A stretch of DNA of 64,000 nucleotides from contig NZ_CP016503.1 in NCBI RefSeq assembly GCF_001693335.1, positions 186,001 to 250,000 of the forward strand, given 5' to 3'. Made by a program: the position numbers and the translations under genes. Shown piece by piece: positions 47,728 through 56,796 of this stretch. The notes below the pieces were generated by a model. The model ran no database searches and was not told the origin of the DNA. It saw only the letters and a program-made list of their open reading frames with translations. This DNA is from Helicobacter enhydrae (GTDB lineage: Bacteria; Campylobacterota; Campylobacteria; Campylobacterales; Helicobacteraceae). Position 1 is the first letter of the stretch. The number at the start of each line of letters is the position of its first letter.

Positions 47728-48924
47728 ATGAAGTTTTTACAAAATCAGAGAGTGCTGTTGTGCGTGAGTGGGGGGATTGCGGTTTATAAAAGTTTGGAGC
47801 TTGTGCGATTGCTACAAAAAGCAGGGGCTAGTGTGAGGGTGGTGATGAGTGAGGGGGCACAAAGATTTGTCACTCCTTTGAGTTTTGAGGCTTTGAGTGG
47901 GGCGAAGGTTTTGACTGATGGGGGAGAGGATTGGACAAGTGGCGGGGCTAATCATATTAGCTATGCTTCTTGGGCTGATGTTTGTATTTTTGCACCTGCT
48001 AGTATGAACTCTCTTGCCAAATTTGCCTATGGCATTGCTGATAACGCGATGCTTAGCACACTCCTTGCACTCAAAGCTCCTGTTTTGGTTGCACCTAGTG
48101 CCAATACCAATATGTATCTCTCTAGCCAATCTCAAGAGGCGATGGATCGATTGAGGGCAAGTGGGCACAGAGTGCTTGAGGCACAAGAGGGGCTATTGGC
48201 TTGTGGAGTGTATGGTGTCGGAGCGATGGTATCTATCGAAGAGATCGCTTGGGAAGCCAAAAGATGGGTCGCTCAAAAAGGTTTTTGGAATCAAAAACAA
48301 GTCATTGTGAGTGGTGGGGGGAGTAGTGAAGCAATTGATGAAGTGCGTTGTATCAGCAACCATTCTAGCGGGATTCAGGCAAGTTATTTTGCTTTGGCTT
48401 TGTATCTGATGGGGGCAGAGGTGAGTTTTGTGAGTTCTAGATTCCCTATTGCTTTGCCCCGTGCGATCAAAAGTATCTCAGTCAAAAGTGCTAAAGAGTA
48501 TCTACAAGCCATTACGGAGTTGCGATGTCAAATGCAGGGGGAGGTTTATTATTTTGGCGTTGCTGCGATTGGTGATTTTGTCCCAACGCATTTCACGGAG
48601 GGCAAAATCAAAAAAAGTCAGAATCTAGAGCTAACCTTGAAGCAAAATATCGATATTCTAAAAAGCCTTAGCGGAGTGATCAAGATTGGATTCAAAGCCG
48701 AAAAAGACTCCAAAAATGCCAACAAATACGCAAGGGCAATGCTAGAGGAGAAAGGATGTGATTTTGTCTGTTTGAATGTGTTAGATTCTGATAATCCCTT
48801 TGGGGCTTCTAGCAATGCCATCACGCTTCTTAGCCCAGATGATGAAATCCATTTTGATTTGAAAGATAAATTTGCATTGGCGTGGGAAGTGCTAGAAGAA
48901 ATTGCAAGGCGTAGCGATGATTGA
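47728..48924 (+). CDS. coaBC: Bifunctional phosphopantothenoylcysteine decarboxylase/synthetase CoaBC
   Basis: The N-terminal flavoprotein half (to about 185) has LCVSGGIAVYKSLELVRLL, ASWADVCIFAPASMNSLAKF and ANTNMY. The C-terminal CoaB half starts VIVSGGGSSEAIDEVRCISNHSSG and makes the CTP-dependent amide bond. Both steps lead to coenzyme A. Length of 398 residues is typical. Confidence 0.95.
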   Translation: MKFLQNQRVLLCVSGGIAVYKSLELVRLLQKAGASVRVVMSEGAQRFVTPLSFEALSGAKVLTDGGEDWTSGGANHISYASWADVCIFAPASMNSLAKFAYGIADNAMLSTLLALKAPVLVAPSANTNMYLSSQSQEAMDRLRASGHRVLEAQEGLLACGVYGVGAMVSIEEIAWEAKRWVAQKGFWNQKQVIVSGGGSSEAIDEVRCISNHSSGIQASYFALALYLMGAEVSFVSSRFPIALPRAIKSISVKSAKEYLQAITELRCQMQGEVYYFGVAAIGDFVPTHFTEGKIKKSQNLELTLKQNIDILKSLSGVIKIGFKAEKDSKNANKYARAMLEEKGCDFVCLNVLDSDNPFGASSNAITLLSPDDEIHFDLKDKFALAWEVLEEIARRSDD

Positions 48925-49630
48925 GAAAATCTCTAGTATCAAAGGCAGGGCAATCGCAACAAGAGTGGATCGCTTCAATGCAACTTTACCGATTTTGCTC
49001 AAAGTCTTGAGCCAAACCAAAGAAAAGCAATATATGTTGCAAGTTGGCAATAAAGTTGTGCAAAGCAAAAGCTACCAGCCCTTGCAAGTTGGGCAAAACT
49101 ATTATGCCATTATGCGTTATAGCTCATTGGGTGAGATGATGCTCACCTCGCTCAAAGCAGAGGTGAAGTTTGAAAAATCGCCTTTGTCTTTGGAGTGGAA
49201 AGAGATCAAAGAGCTTTTGGCTCAGGAGAGAGGCGAGGAGCTCAAGCAGTTTGGTCTTGATGGTATGCTTAGAGCCCAAAGCAAAGAGGAGTTTGTCTCT
49301 TTTGGGTATTTTATGCTTGGATTGCAGAAAAAGATTTTGAGCTTTCGCTTTGTCGATGATGAGGATAAGGAATGCCATATCCAACTCAAAAAACAAAAAA
49401 AGTTTTTGGAGTTTTTTGCACTCTATCCGCATTTGGGTGCAATCAGTGGCAAACTCTATGACAATCAGGGAGTGATTCTAGAATTGAGAGTGCAGTTTGA
49501 GAGCGTTGTTGAGTTTTTGCGTAAGCATATTGGCACCTTGCGTGAAGTCGGAGAAGTCAGATTGATGTTGCAAGACAAAATCACTCCATTGTTTGTGCCA
49601 CAAGAGAGCTTGCTTGATTTGAAGATTTGA
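48917..49630 (+). CDS. HP0842-like conserved hypothetical protein
   Basis: The 237-residue cytoplasmic protein starts at the ATG at 48917 (MIEKISSIKGRAIATRVDRF), 8 bases inside coaBC. No signal peptide or membrane helix is present. It is rich in Lys, Gln and Leu, with helical segments such as SLEWKEIKELLAQERGEELK. Position between coaBC and uppS corresponds to H. pylori HP0842, of unknown function. Its stop lies within an 8-bp tandem repeat. Confidence 0.7.
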   Translation: MIEKISSIKGRAIATRVDRFNATLPILLKVLSQTKEKQYMLQVGNKVVQSKSYQPLQVGQNYYAIMRYSSLGEMMLTSLKAEVKFEKSPLSLEWKEIKELLAQERGEELKQFGLDGMLRAQSKEEFVSFGYFMLGLQKKILSFRFVDDEDKECHIQLKKQKKFLEFFALYPHLGAISGKLYDNQGVILELRVQFESVVEFLRKHIGTLREVGEVRLMLQDKITPLFVPQESLLDLKI

Positions 49631-49647
49631 AGATTTGAAGATTTGAA
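49616..49647 (+). repeat. Four tandem copies of GATTTGAA
   Basis: Four perfect octamers cover the last codons and stop of the HP0842-like gene and end directly at the GGA of the uppS ribosome-binding site. A change in copy number would alter the distance between the stop codon and the uppS start. With two or more copies the C-terminus stays the same. Confidence 0.85.
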
Positions 49648-49657
49648 GGAAAGAATC

Positions 49658-50347
49658 GTGGAGATTAAACATCTAGCCATCATTATGGACGGCAATGGGC
49701 GATGGGCGACCAATCAGGGGAAGCGGAGGGTAGAGGGGCACAAAAAGGGGGTGGAAGTGGTGCGTGAAATCACACAATGGAGTGCTAGAAGTCAGATTGA
49801 AACCCTAACACTCTATGCGTTTTCTACAGAAAACTGGAGGCGTCCGCAGTATGAAGTCGAATTTTTGATGAAAATGTTGCACAATTTTTTGAAATCAGAG
49901 CTTGAAACATATATGCAAAACAACATTCGCTTTTTTGCGATTGGAGATCTTTCTAACTTCTCCAAACCACTGCAAAAGCAAATTTTGGAAGTGCAAGAAG
50001 CTACACAGAACAACACAGCACTCAATCAAGTCTTGGCATTGAATTATGGTGCAAGAGATGAAATCGCGCGTGCGGTTTTGAAATCCAAGCAAGCACTTGC
50101 AATGGCACAAGGTGCCAAAGAGGTTGAGCAAATCATAGAGGATTCTTTGGATACTCAGGAGTTTGGAGATGTGGATCTACTCATACGCACAGGAGGGGAG
50201 CAACGCCTCTCTAATTTTTTGCTTTGGCAGTGTTTTTATGCAGAGCTTTTTTTCTCCCCCACACTTTGGCCAGATTTCAATGTCTTGGAATTAGAATCGA
50301 TTGTAGATGCGTTTCACCAACGCTCAAGGCGTTTTGGAGGCTTGTGA
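49658..50347 (+). CDS. uppS: Undecaprenyl diphosphate synthase (cis-prenyltransferase) UppS
   Basis: This enzyme makes the C55 lipid carrier for peptidoglycan and surface glycans. The diagnostic IIMDGNGRWATNQGKRRVEG, STENWRRP, and LLIRTGGEQRLSNFLLWQ are present. I start at GTG 49658, with AAGGA seven bases upstream; length is 229 residues. Its last 34 bases overlap the convergent ABC transporter gene. Confidence 0.95.
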   Translation: MEIKHLAIIMDGNGRWATNQGKRRVEGHKKGVEVVREITQWSARSQIETLTLYAFSTENWRRPQYEVEFLMKMLHNFLKSELETYMQNNIRFFAIGDLSNFSKPLQKQILEVQEATQNNTALNQVLALNYGARDEIARAVLKSKQALAMAQGAKEVEQIIEDSLDTQEFGDVDLLIRTGGEQRLSNFLLWQCFYAELFFSPTLWPDFNVLELESIVDAFHQRSRRFGGL

Positions 50348-52029
50348 GGCTGGATTTGGATACGATAATCACATCTCTCTACCGTGCTTAAACGATGTGC
50401 GATGACTAAAAGCGTTTTATCTTGACTAAGCTCATAGATCTCGTCCATAATCTGTGCCTCTACTTCGTTATCCAACGCACTTGTCGCCTCATCTAGCACA
50501 AGGATTTCAGGATTATCATAGATTGCTCGTGCGATTCCAATCCTTTGTTTTTGTCCTCCACTAAGCTTGATCCCTCCATCTCCTACTTTTGTATCAATGC
50601 CTTGATGTTCATTGAGAAAAGTATCGATTTTTGCGATTTTGCACACCTCGGCAATGCGTTTTGAATCATATTTTGAGCCAAATGCGATATTTTCCCCAAC
50701 ACTCCCATCAAAGAGATAGATACTTTGGGGAATGTAGCCAAACTTCTTACGCCAAGATCTGATGTTTTCCAAAGTGAGTTTGCGTCCATCGATGTAGATT
50801 TCTCCGACATTTGGAGCATAAAACCCTGAGATAATATCTACAAGCGTGCTTTTCCCAGCTCCACTTGGTCCCACAAAAGCCACTCTATCTCCCTTTTGGA
50901 TTGTGAGATTGCAGTTTGTGATAATCGTTTTGTCTTCATAATAGCCAAAAGAAACATTTTGTAGAGAAATTGTGTTTGCAAAATCAATCCTCTCATCTCC
51001 CTCTGCATAGGGGATATCTTTGAGTTCATCATAAACAATCTCCAAAGATTTTTGGTTGATTTTCATAGCATTGAATTGCTCTAAGATTTTATTGACAGAG
51101 GGCAGGATTTTATAAAGCGCTAGGGCATACATTGAGATGATGGGCAAAACCGCACTTGCATCATCGTATTTGTAGAGGATATAGGCAACTGAAGCAATGA
51201 GGATACAAAAGCCAATGCTTTCCAAGAAGTTTTTGGGTATTGTCATTAGGGTTTGGGCAGTGATTTCGACTTTTGCACGATTTAAGCCTTGAGACAAAAA
51301 AGCTTCTTCAAGCCGATTTTGAGAATCTTTGAGTTTAATGATTTTGAAATTTCCAAAAGTGTTAGAAAGCAAACCAAGAAATCCACCCTCTATCCGCATT
51401 CTTTCCTCACCCTTTTTCCCCAAAGTTTTGGAAATCGTTTTGGTGATCAAAAGAACTTTGGCACTCAAAATAGCAGTCAAAACAAGAGTCATTTTCCAGC
51501 TAATCAACAATAAAATAGAATACAAAAACACAATACTGATCGTTTCTGAACATAGAAGCAAAAAGGAACGAACATAATTAGAGGAATTGAGAGTATCGTT
51601 AAGAATGTTTCTCCTCAAAAGATCAGAATTTTTATTGACAAATTCAGCATAGTTTAGGCGTAGCAATTTTTGAAACACTCGATAGGCGAGGTTGTGGTAT
51701 TTTTCAAAGGCAAAAAGATTGATTTTGTAATTGTAAAAGATATTGTATGTAGAGCGGAATATATAAAACGCGATCAAAGCTCCGCTAAAAGCAAACATAA
51801 ACTCTTTGGTGCTAGAGAAATTGAAAAAATGATAGATTGGGGAGCCGTATTTGTTGTCTAGCAGTAGTGAGGGGTTGGAAGCAAAGGTGATAAAAGGCAT
51901 AATGATACCCACTCCGATGGTTTCAATCACAGATAGGATAAAAGTCATAATGATTAGTATCAAAAGCTGGACTTTGTCCTTTCTTGTTGTGAGAAATCTC
52001 AATCTTTGCAAGTCATTGATTTTTTTCAT
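50314..52029 (-). CDS. PglK/Wzk-like ABC flippase for lipid-linked oligosaccharide
   Basis: The 571-residue half-transporter has six N-terminal membrane helices and a nucleotide-binding domain with Walker A VGPSGAGKSTL, signature LSGGQKQRIGIARAI, Walker B ILVLDEATSALD and AHRLST. The N-terminal LRFLTTRKDKVQLLILIIMT and the IETIGVGIIMPF segment resemble Campylobacter PglK and H. pylori Wzk, which flip undecaprenyl-linked glycans. It is the last gene of a sugar operon and overlaps wbpD-like by 4 bases. The last residues are antisense to uppS. Confidence 0.85.
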   Translation of the reverse strand: MKKINDLQRLRFLTTRKDKVQLLILIIMTFILSVIETIGVGIIMPFITFASNPSLLLDNKYGSPIYHFFNFSSTKEFMFAFSGALIAFYIFRSTYNIFYNYKINLFAFEKYHNLAYRVFQKLLRLNYAEFVNKNSDLLRRNILNDTLNSSNYVRSFLLLCSETISIVFLYSILLLISWKMTLVLTAILSAKVLLITKTISKTLGKKGEERMRIEGGFLGLLSNTFGNFKIIKLKDSQNRLEEAFLSQGLNRAKVEITAQTLMTIPKNFLESIGFCILIASVAYILYKYDDASAVLPIISMYALALYKILPSVNKILEQFNAMKINQKSLEIVYDELKDIPYAEGDERIDFANTISLQNVSFGYYEDKTIITNCNLTIQKGDRVAFVGPSGAGKSTLVDIISGFYAPNVGEIYIDGRKLTLENIRSWRKKFGYIPQSIYLFDGSVGENIAFGSKYDSKRIAEVCKIAKIDTFLNEHQGIDTKVGDGGIKLSGGQKQRIGIARAIYDNPEILVLDEATSALDNEVEAQIMDEIYELSQDKTLLVIAHRLSTVERCDYRIQIQPHKPPKRLERW

Positions 52030-52592
52030 TCAAACTCCAAAATTTCTTGATTTTTTTCTACATATTTGCATCCATCATAGCTATCAATCGCGATGTTGTT
52101 TTCAAAAACCATTTTTTGCCCCCCTTTATCTATCCAGCCAACTTGTCTAGCGGGATTGCCGAGCACTAGGGCATAGGGTTTGACATCTTTGGTTACCACA
52201 CTTCCAGCTCCGATAAACGCATATTTGCCAATTTTCACACCACAAAGAATCGTGCTGTTTGCACCAATTGAGCAGCCTTGAGCAAGGTGCGTTTGCTTAA
52301 ACTCTTCTTTGCGATTGATGAAGCTTCTAGGATTGATGACATTGGTGAAAACAACACTAGGTCCGATGAACACATCGCTTTCACAGATGATGCCTTTGTA
52401 TAAGCTCACATTGTTTTGGATTTTCACTCCATCGCCAATCTGCACATTTGGACCGATACAACAATTCTGCCCAATCACGCAATTCTGCCCAATGATACAA
52501 TGGGGCAAAATGTGAGAAAAATGCCAAATCTTTGTTTGGCTCCCAATGCTAGAGGGCTCTTCTACAATGGCACTAGAGTGAATGTATGCCAT
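52026..52592 (-). CDS. WbpD-like UDP-amino-sugar N-acetyltransferase
   Basis: The left-handed beta-helix acyltransferase of 188 residues has hexapeptide repeats (CIIGQNCVIGQNCCIGPNVQIG) and the C-terminal YALVLGNPARQVGWIDKGG. The N-terminal YIHSSAIVEEPSSIGSQTKI and FTNVINPRSFINRK match WbpD/WlbB, which acetylates UDP-GlcNAc(3NH2)A on the way to 2,3-diacetamido-uronic acids. I start at ATG 52592 with AAAGG upstream. It overlaps the oxidoreductase by 20 bases. Confidence 0.8.
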   Translation of the reverse strand: MAYIHSSAIVEEPSSIGSQTKIWHFSHILPHCIIGQNCVIGQNCCIGPNVQIGDGVKIQNNVSLYKGIICESDVFIGPSVVFTNVINPRSFINRKEEFKQTHLAQGCSIGANSTILCGVKIGKYAFIGAGSVVTKDVKPYALVLGNPARQVGWIDKGGQKMVFENNIAIDSYDGCKYVEKNQEILEFE

Positions 52593-53538
52593 TTTCACCT
52601 TTCAAAAGAGGGTGGAGGCAATCCCCTATCTTTGGCTGCATATTGCGGATTTTGTAAGTTAGATCAATCGATGGCTTCGCCTCAAAAGCCCTAAATCCCT
52701 CTCTCCCAAGTATTTTTGCATAACTCTGTGTGTGCAGATCCGTAAAGCCCTCGCTAAACTCAAGCTCCTCATTGTTAATCTTGAGTGTTCTAAAAGTTGG
52801 GATACCTTTTTCTTGGATATGTTTGGGCAGAGTTTGAGAATCCACACTCAAAAACCACTTGACTTCAGCGTGTTTTAGACGCAAAAAACCCGCTTTGGTT
52901 TTGGGCGTAGAATAATGCAGGGCAACATCAGAGTATGTGCCAAAAATCCAAATCAACATATCAAAAAAATGGATACCGATATTGCTTGCAATCCCACCAC
53001 TTTTGCTCTCATCGCCTTTCCAACTTGTGAAATACCAATTCCCACGGCTCGTGATATAAGTCAAATCAATTTCATAGATTTTGGAGGGATTGTCTGATAG
53101 CTCCTCTTGTACTCGCTTTTTGAGCTCAATGATTTTGGGGTGGTGGCGTAACTGCAAAATCGTATAAATGCGTTGTTGGTATTCTTCTTCAAGCTCTAGG
53201 AGTGCGTCTAGATTCCAAGGGTTGAGCACAAGGGGTTTTTCACAAATGGCATCAGCACCATTGCGTAATGCCAAACGAATGTGGGCGTCGTGTAGGTAGT
53301 TTGGGGAACATATACTCAAATAATCAATCCCCTCTTTTTCTCGCTTGAGTTTCTCAATATGACGATCAAAGCGTTCAAATTCTGTGAAAAAGTGCGTTTG
53401 TGGAAAATAGCTATCTATGATTCCGACACTATCGTGAATGTCCAATGCACAAACAACTTCCCCACCACATTCTTTGATCGCTCTAAGATGTCTTGGAGCG
53501 ACAAAGCCCCCAACGCCTGTGATACCAAATCTCCTCAT
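52573..53538 (-). CDS. WbpB/WlbA-like UDP-GlcNAcA 3-dehydrogenase
   Basis: This Gfo/Idh/MocA oxidoreductase of 321 residues has the Rossmann start RRFGITGVGGFVAPRHLRAI, the EKP motif in ADAICEKPLVLNPWNL and the substrate region SGGIASNIGIHFFDMLIWIFG. It resembles WbpB/WlbA, which oxidise C3 of UDP-GlcNAc uronic acid, the step before an aminotransferase (WbpE) and WbpD. The matching 6-dehydrogenase (WbpA) and aminotransferase are not in this window. It starts at the ATGA overlap with fcl. Confidence 0.82.
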   Translation of the reverse strand: MRRFGITGVGGFVAPRHLRAIKECGGEVVCALDIHDSVGIIDSYFPQTHFFTEFERFDRHIEKLKREKEGIDYLSICSPNYLHDAHIRLALRNGADAICEKPLVLNPWNLDALLELEEEYQQRIYTILQLRHHPKIIELKKRVQEELSDNPSKIYEIDLTYITSRGNWYFTSWKGDESKSGGIASNIGIHFFDMLIWIFGTYSDVALHYSTPKTKAGFLRLKHAEVKWFLSVDSQTLPKHIQEKGIPTFRTLKINNEELEFSEGFTDLHTQSYAKILGREGFRAFEAKPSIDLTYKIRNMQPKIGDCLHPLLKGENGIHSL

Positions 53539-54572
53539 TTGTGTGCCTTTTGTGCAAGATAATGTTTGTAGGTTTGTGCAATGCCCTCTTTGAGATCGAT
53601 AGAGGGTTTCCACCCCAAATCATTGAGTTTGGAAGTGTCAAGCAGTTTTCGCATCGTGCCATCGGGTTTGCTACAATCAAAAGCGATTTCCCCCTCAAAA
53701 CCCACAATCTCACGCACAAGAGTTGCCAAATCTCGGATAGAAATGTCTTCTCCATAGCCGATATTGAGATGTGTGTTTTTGATTTCTTTTTGCCCACAAA
53801 TCAAATCTTGAAAATTTAGTTTTTCCATCACAAAAACACAAGCCCTCGCCATATCGCTTGAATGCAAAAATTCGCGTCGTGGATTCCCACTCCCCCACAG
53901 CACGACTTTGTCAGCAAAAATCCCATAACGCTCTAGATGACTAGGGTCGCCAAAGCTTTGTTCTAATGCTTGGGTTTGATGGGTTGCCAATAGTTTTGCA
54001 AAGTGGAATTTTGCAATCAAAGCAGGGAGGACATGGGAATGCTCAAGACTAAAATTATCATTTTCTCCATAAAGATTAGTCGGCATTACAGAGAGGAAAT
54101 TGGTGCCATATTGTAGATTGAAAGATTCACACATTTTCAATCCTGCAATCTTGGCAATCGCATAAGGCTCATTGGTGTATTCTAGCGGACTGCCTAGCAG
54201 GGCGTCTTCTGTGATAGGTTGTGGGGCATTTTTGGGATAGATACAACTTGATCCAAGGAAAAGAAGCTTTTTGACATTGTGTTTGTAAGCGTGGTAAATG
54301 ATGGCATTTTGCATTGCTAGATTTTGGTAGATGAAATCAGCCCTTAGAGTGTTGTTGGCTAAAATCCCCCCCACTTTTGCTGCACAAAAAAACACATATT
54401 CGATGTCGTGTTGGGCAAAAAACTCTCCGACTTGATTGAAGTCTGTCAAATCCAGCTCTGAATGTGTGCGTGTGATGATTTGGGTATAGCCCAATGATTG
54501 TAGGTGTTGCAAAATAGCAGATCCTACAAGTCCGCGATGTCCTGCGATAAAGATTTTGCTTGATTGTTTCAT
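53535..54572 (-). CDS. fcl: GDP-L-fucose synthase
   Basis: The 345-residue epimerase/reductase turns GDP-4-keto-6-deoxymannose into GDP-L-fucose. Motifs are FIAGHRGLVGSAILQHL, the catalytic GSSCIYPKNAPQPITE with EPYAIAKIAGLKM (Tyr-x-x-x-Lys), and the C-terminal PDGTMRKLLDTSKLNDLGW. It is the first gene of the minus-strand fcl-wbpB-wbpD-flippase operon. The partner gmd is not adjacent. Confidence 0.94.
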   Translation of the reverse strand: MKQSSKIFIAGHRGLVGSAILQHLQSLGYTQIITRTHSELDLTDFNQVGEFFAQHDIEYVFFCAAKVGGILANNTLRADFIYQNLAMQNAIIYHAYKHNVKKLLFLGSSCIYPKNAPQPITEDALLGSPLEYTNEPYAIAKIAGLKMCESFNLQYGTNFLSVMPTNLYGENDNFSLEHSHVLPALIAKFHFAKLLATHQTQALEQSFGDPSHLERYGIFADKVVLWGSGNPRREFLHSSDMARACVFVMEKLNFQDLICGQKEIKNTHLNIGYGEDISIRDLATLVREIVGFEGEIAFDCSKPDGTMRKLLDTSKLNDLGWKPSIDLKEGIAQTYKHYLAQKAHK

Positions 54573-54689
54573 TGTTGTCCTTTTTGCAATTTTATCAAAA
54601 TAGAGTGGGTTTTGAAAATCAATCGCCTTTGGCGTTTTTAAGTTTTATCATACATCATATCAATCTGTTTTTGGAATCTTGTTTGGCAA

Positions 54690-54900
54690 AAGGGTGACTC
54701 TTTGGGTATTTTAAGCCACCAAACACAATCAAAGTCAAATATTGCACTATAACTTTAAACTAACACACAAAAATCGGGCAGGGGCTTGAGTGATTTTAAG
54801 GAGGGCAAGGGGAACTACTTGCGGTAAGCATTATTCCTGTCTCCCTTAACACCTCCCCAATGTCCCAAGCAAGTCTGCTAACGCATTGCACTGCAATGAC
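54690..54900. repeat. Diverged chimeric copy of the G-rich palindromic repeat
   Basis: The region 54573-54999 has no gene. It contains the flank of element A (CCACCAAACACAAT ... AAATATTGCACTAT) fused to a decayed element B hairpin with arms near 54796-54814 and 54832-54849, and a degraded CTAACGCATTGCACTGCA end. This is the third location of the family in the window and the least conserved. Confidence 0.65.
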
Positions 54901-54999
54901 ATCTTTTAGATTTCGACAAGCTTGCTTTTTGAAGTGGTGAGGAATTGGGGTTGAGTTTGTTTATCTTTGGTGCCAAAAAGAAATGTTTTAGCCAAAAAT

Positions 55000-56784
55000 C
55001 TACAGAGAAACTGCCTTTTTTTCTAACCATGCCTTTGCTTTTCCCTCTACTCTATCTCCTAATTCTTGAAGCACTTTATTATGGTATTGATTTAGCCATG
55101 TCTTTTCACTTTCACTTAAAAGCGTAGTGTCAATACAAGAAATCTCAAAAGGACAAAGGGTTAATGTCTCAAAGTATAAAAATTCGCCAAAGTCTTTTTC
55201 TTTGGGATTTTCTACTTTTTGATTTGCCACAAGATTTTCTAGTCTCACACCCCATTTCCCTGCACGATAGATTCCGGGTTCAATGGAACTTATCATTCCT
55301 ATTTTGGCTTGTGTCCTAGGGAGAGGGGGGGCAAAGTAAGAAATCACTTGGGGACCCTCATGCACATTGAGAAAATACCCTACGCCATGCCCTGTGCCGT
55401 GAATATAATTGATTTGTTCTTTCCAAAGTGCAGATCGGGTAATAGAATCTAAAAGTGGCATAGGAATATCTATGGGAAAAGCACTAGAAGCTAGAGCAAT
55501 ATGAGCCTTTAGCACAAGGGTATAATCCCTCTTTTGCTCTTTGCTTGGCTCCCCAATAGGCACAACACGAGTAATATCTGTCGTGCCTTTGGTATATTGC
55601 CCTCCAGAATCAATGAGCAGAAGTCCTTGACCTTGCAAATATGCAAACTGCTCTTGTGTAGCCCGATAATGAGGCTGTGCTCCATTAGCATTAAATCCTG
55701 CTATGGTTGCAAAACTATCTGAAATATAAAGTGGGCTTTTAGCCCTAAAATAGGTTAGCTTTTTGTCAATATCTAATTCACTAAGCAATTCTTTGGCTTC
55801 TAATGCCTCCTCTAGCCACGCAAAAAAATTGCAAAGTGCGACACCATCGTGTCGCATAGCCTCTTGTATATCCTCTATTTCTTTTTTGCTTTTACATGCT
55901 TTGAGTAATTGGCTTGGATTGTCCTCTTTGACTAGGACATTATGTTTTTCTGCGATATTTGCTAGATGTGCAGTCATTTTGTTGCTATCTAATAAGATAT
56001 GCTTGTCTTTCAAAGATTCTAATGTTTTTTCTACAGCTTCATAGGGTAGAAGCTTGATGTTTTCTTGTTGCAATTTTTCTATCAATGCTTCAGAAAACTT
56101 TGAAACATCTGCAAACAAAAGCACCTCATCATAAGAGATTAACAAAAAGGCAAGAAATACTGGATTGTAGGAAACATCACTGCCTCTTAGATTGGTTATC
56201 CAAGTGATATCATCAAGCGTTGTGATAAAATGATAATCTGTGCCATATTCACGCATTTTCTCTCGCACTTTGGAGAGTTTTTCTGCTCTGCTATGTGGAG
56301 CTTGAATATGCTCATATACAAGGGATTTGGGCAATATAGGGCGATCATTCCACAAACTTGTAATAAAGTCTTGATGTGTTATCTTGATATGCTTATGCTC
56401 TAATTTTTCACGCAAATTTTCTAAGGCAAAAAGAGGCAACACCCTAAAATCAGTAGCCAATGTTTGTCCTTCTAAAAGATTATTTTCTAGCCATTGTGTG
56501 TAGGTGTTGCTAGCATTTTGCTTTTGTAATTCTATGCCACTCCCACTTAATTCTTTTTCGGCTTGTAGCCAATATCTGCCATCTGCCCAAAGGGCTGCAT
56601 AATCCTTTGTTATCACAAGAGAGCCTTGAGAACCACTAAAGCCACTTAGCCATTGCCTACTTTTCCAAAAATCTGGCAAATATTCTGATAGATGTGGATC
56701 AGAAGTTAGCACCAAATACACATCAACATTTGATTTTTCCATTTCTACACGCAAGGCGTTTAAGCGTTGTGTATAAAGATTCAT
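55000..56784 (-). CDS. Xaa-Pro aminopeptidase, M24B family (long form)
   Basis: The 594-residue cytoplasmic metallopeptidase cleaves X-Pro N-termini. It has two N-terminal creatinase-like domains (RLNALRVEMEKSNVDVYLV, then SLVYEHIQAPHSRAEKL) and the catalytic pita-bread domain with LLIDSGGQYTKGTTDITR, HGTGHGVGYFLNVHEGP and IEPGIYRAGKWGVRLENL. The length matches the XPNPEP1-type long form. It lies 12 bases after the peptide transporter on the same strand, which makes functional sense: imported peptides would be its substrates. Confidence 0.9.
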   Translation of the reverse strand: MNLYTQRLNALRVEMEKSNVDVYLVLTSDPHLSEYLPDFWKSRQWLSGFSGSQGSLVITKDYAALWADGRYWLQAEKELSGSGIELQKQNASNTYTQWLENNLLEGQTLATDFRVLPLFALENLREKLEHKHIKITHQDFITSLWNDRPILPKSLVYEHIQAPHSRAEKLSKVREKMREYGTDYHFITTLDDITWITNLRGSDVSYNPVFLAFLLISYDEVLLFADVSKFSEALIEKLQQENIKLLPYEAVEKTLESLKDKHILLDSNKMTAHLANIAEKHNVLVKEDNPSQLLKACKSKKEIEDIQEAMRHDGVALCNFFAWLEEALEAKELLSELDIDKKLTYFRAKSPLYISDSFATIAGFNANGAQPHYRATQEQFAYLQGQGLLLIDSGGQYTKGTTDITRVVPIGEPSKEQKRDYTLVLKAHIALASSAFPIDIPMPLLDSITRSALWKEQINYIHGTGHGVGYFLNVHEGPQVISYFAPPLPRTQAKIGMISSIEPGIYRAGKWGVRLENLVANQKVENPKEKDFGEFLYFETLTLCPFEISCIDTTLLSESEKTWLNQYHNKVLQELGDRVEGKAKAWLEKKAVSL

Positions 56785-56796
56785 CTTTTATCCTTT

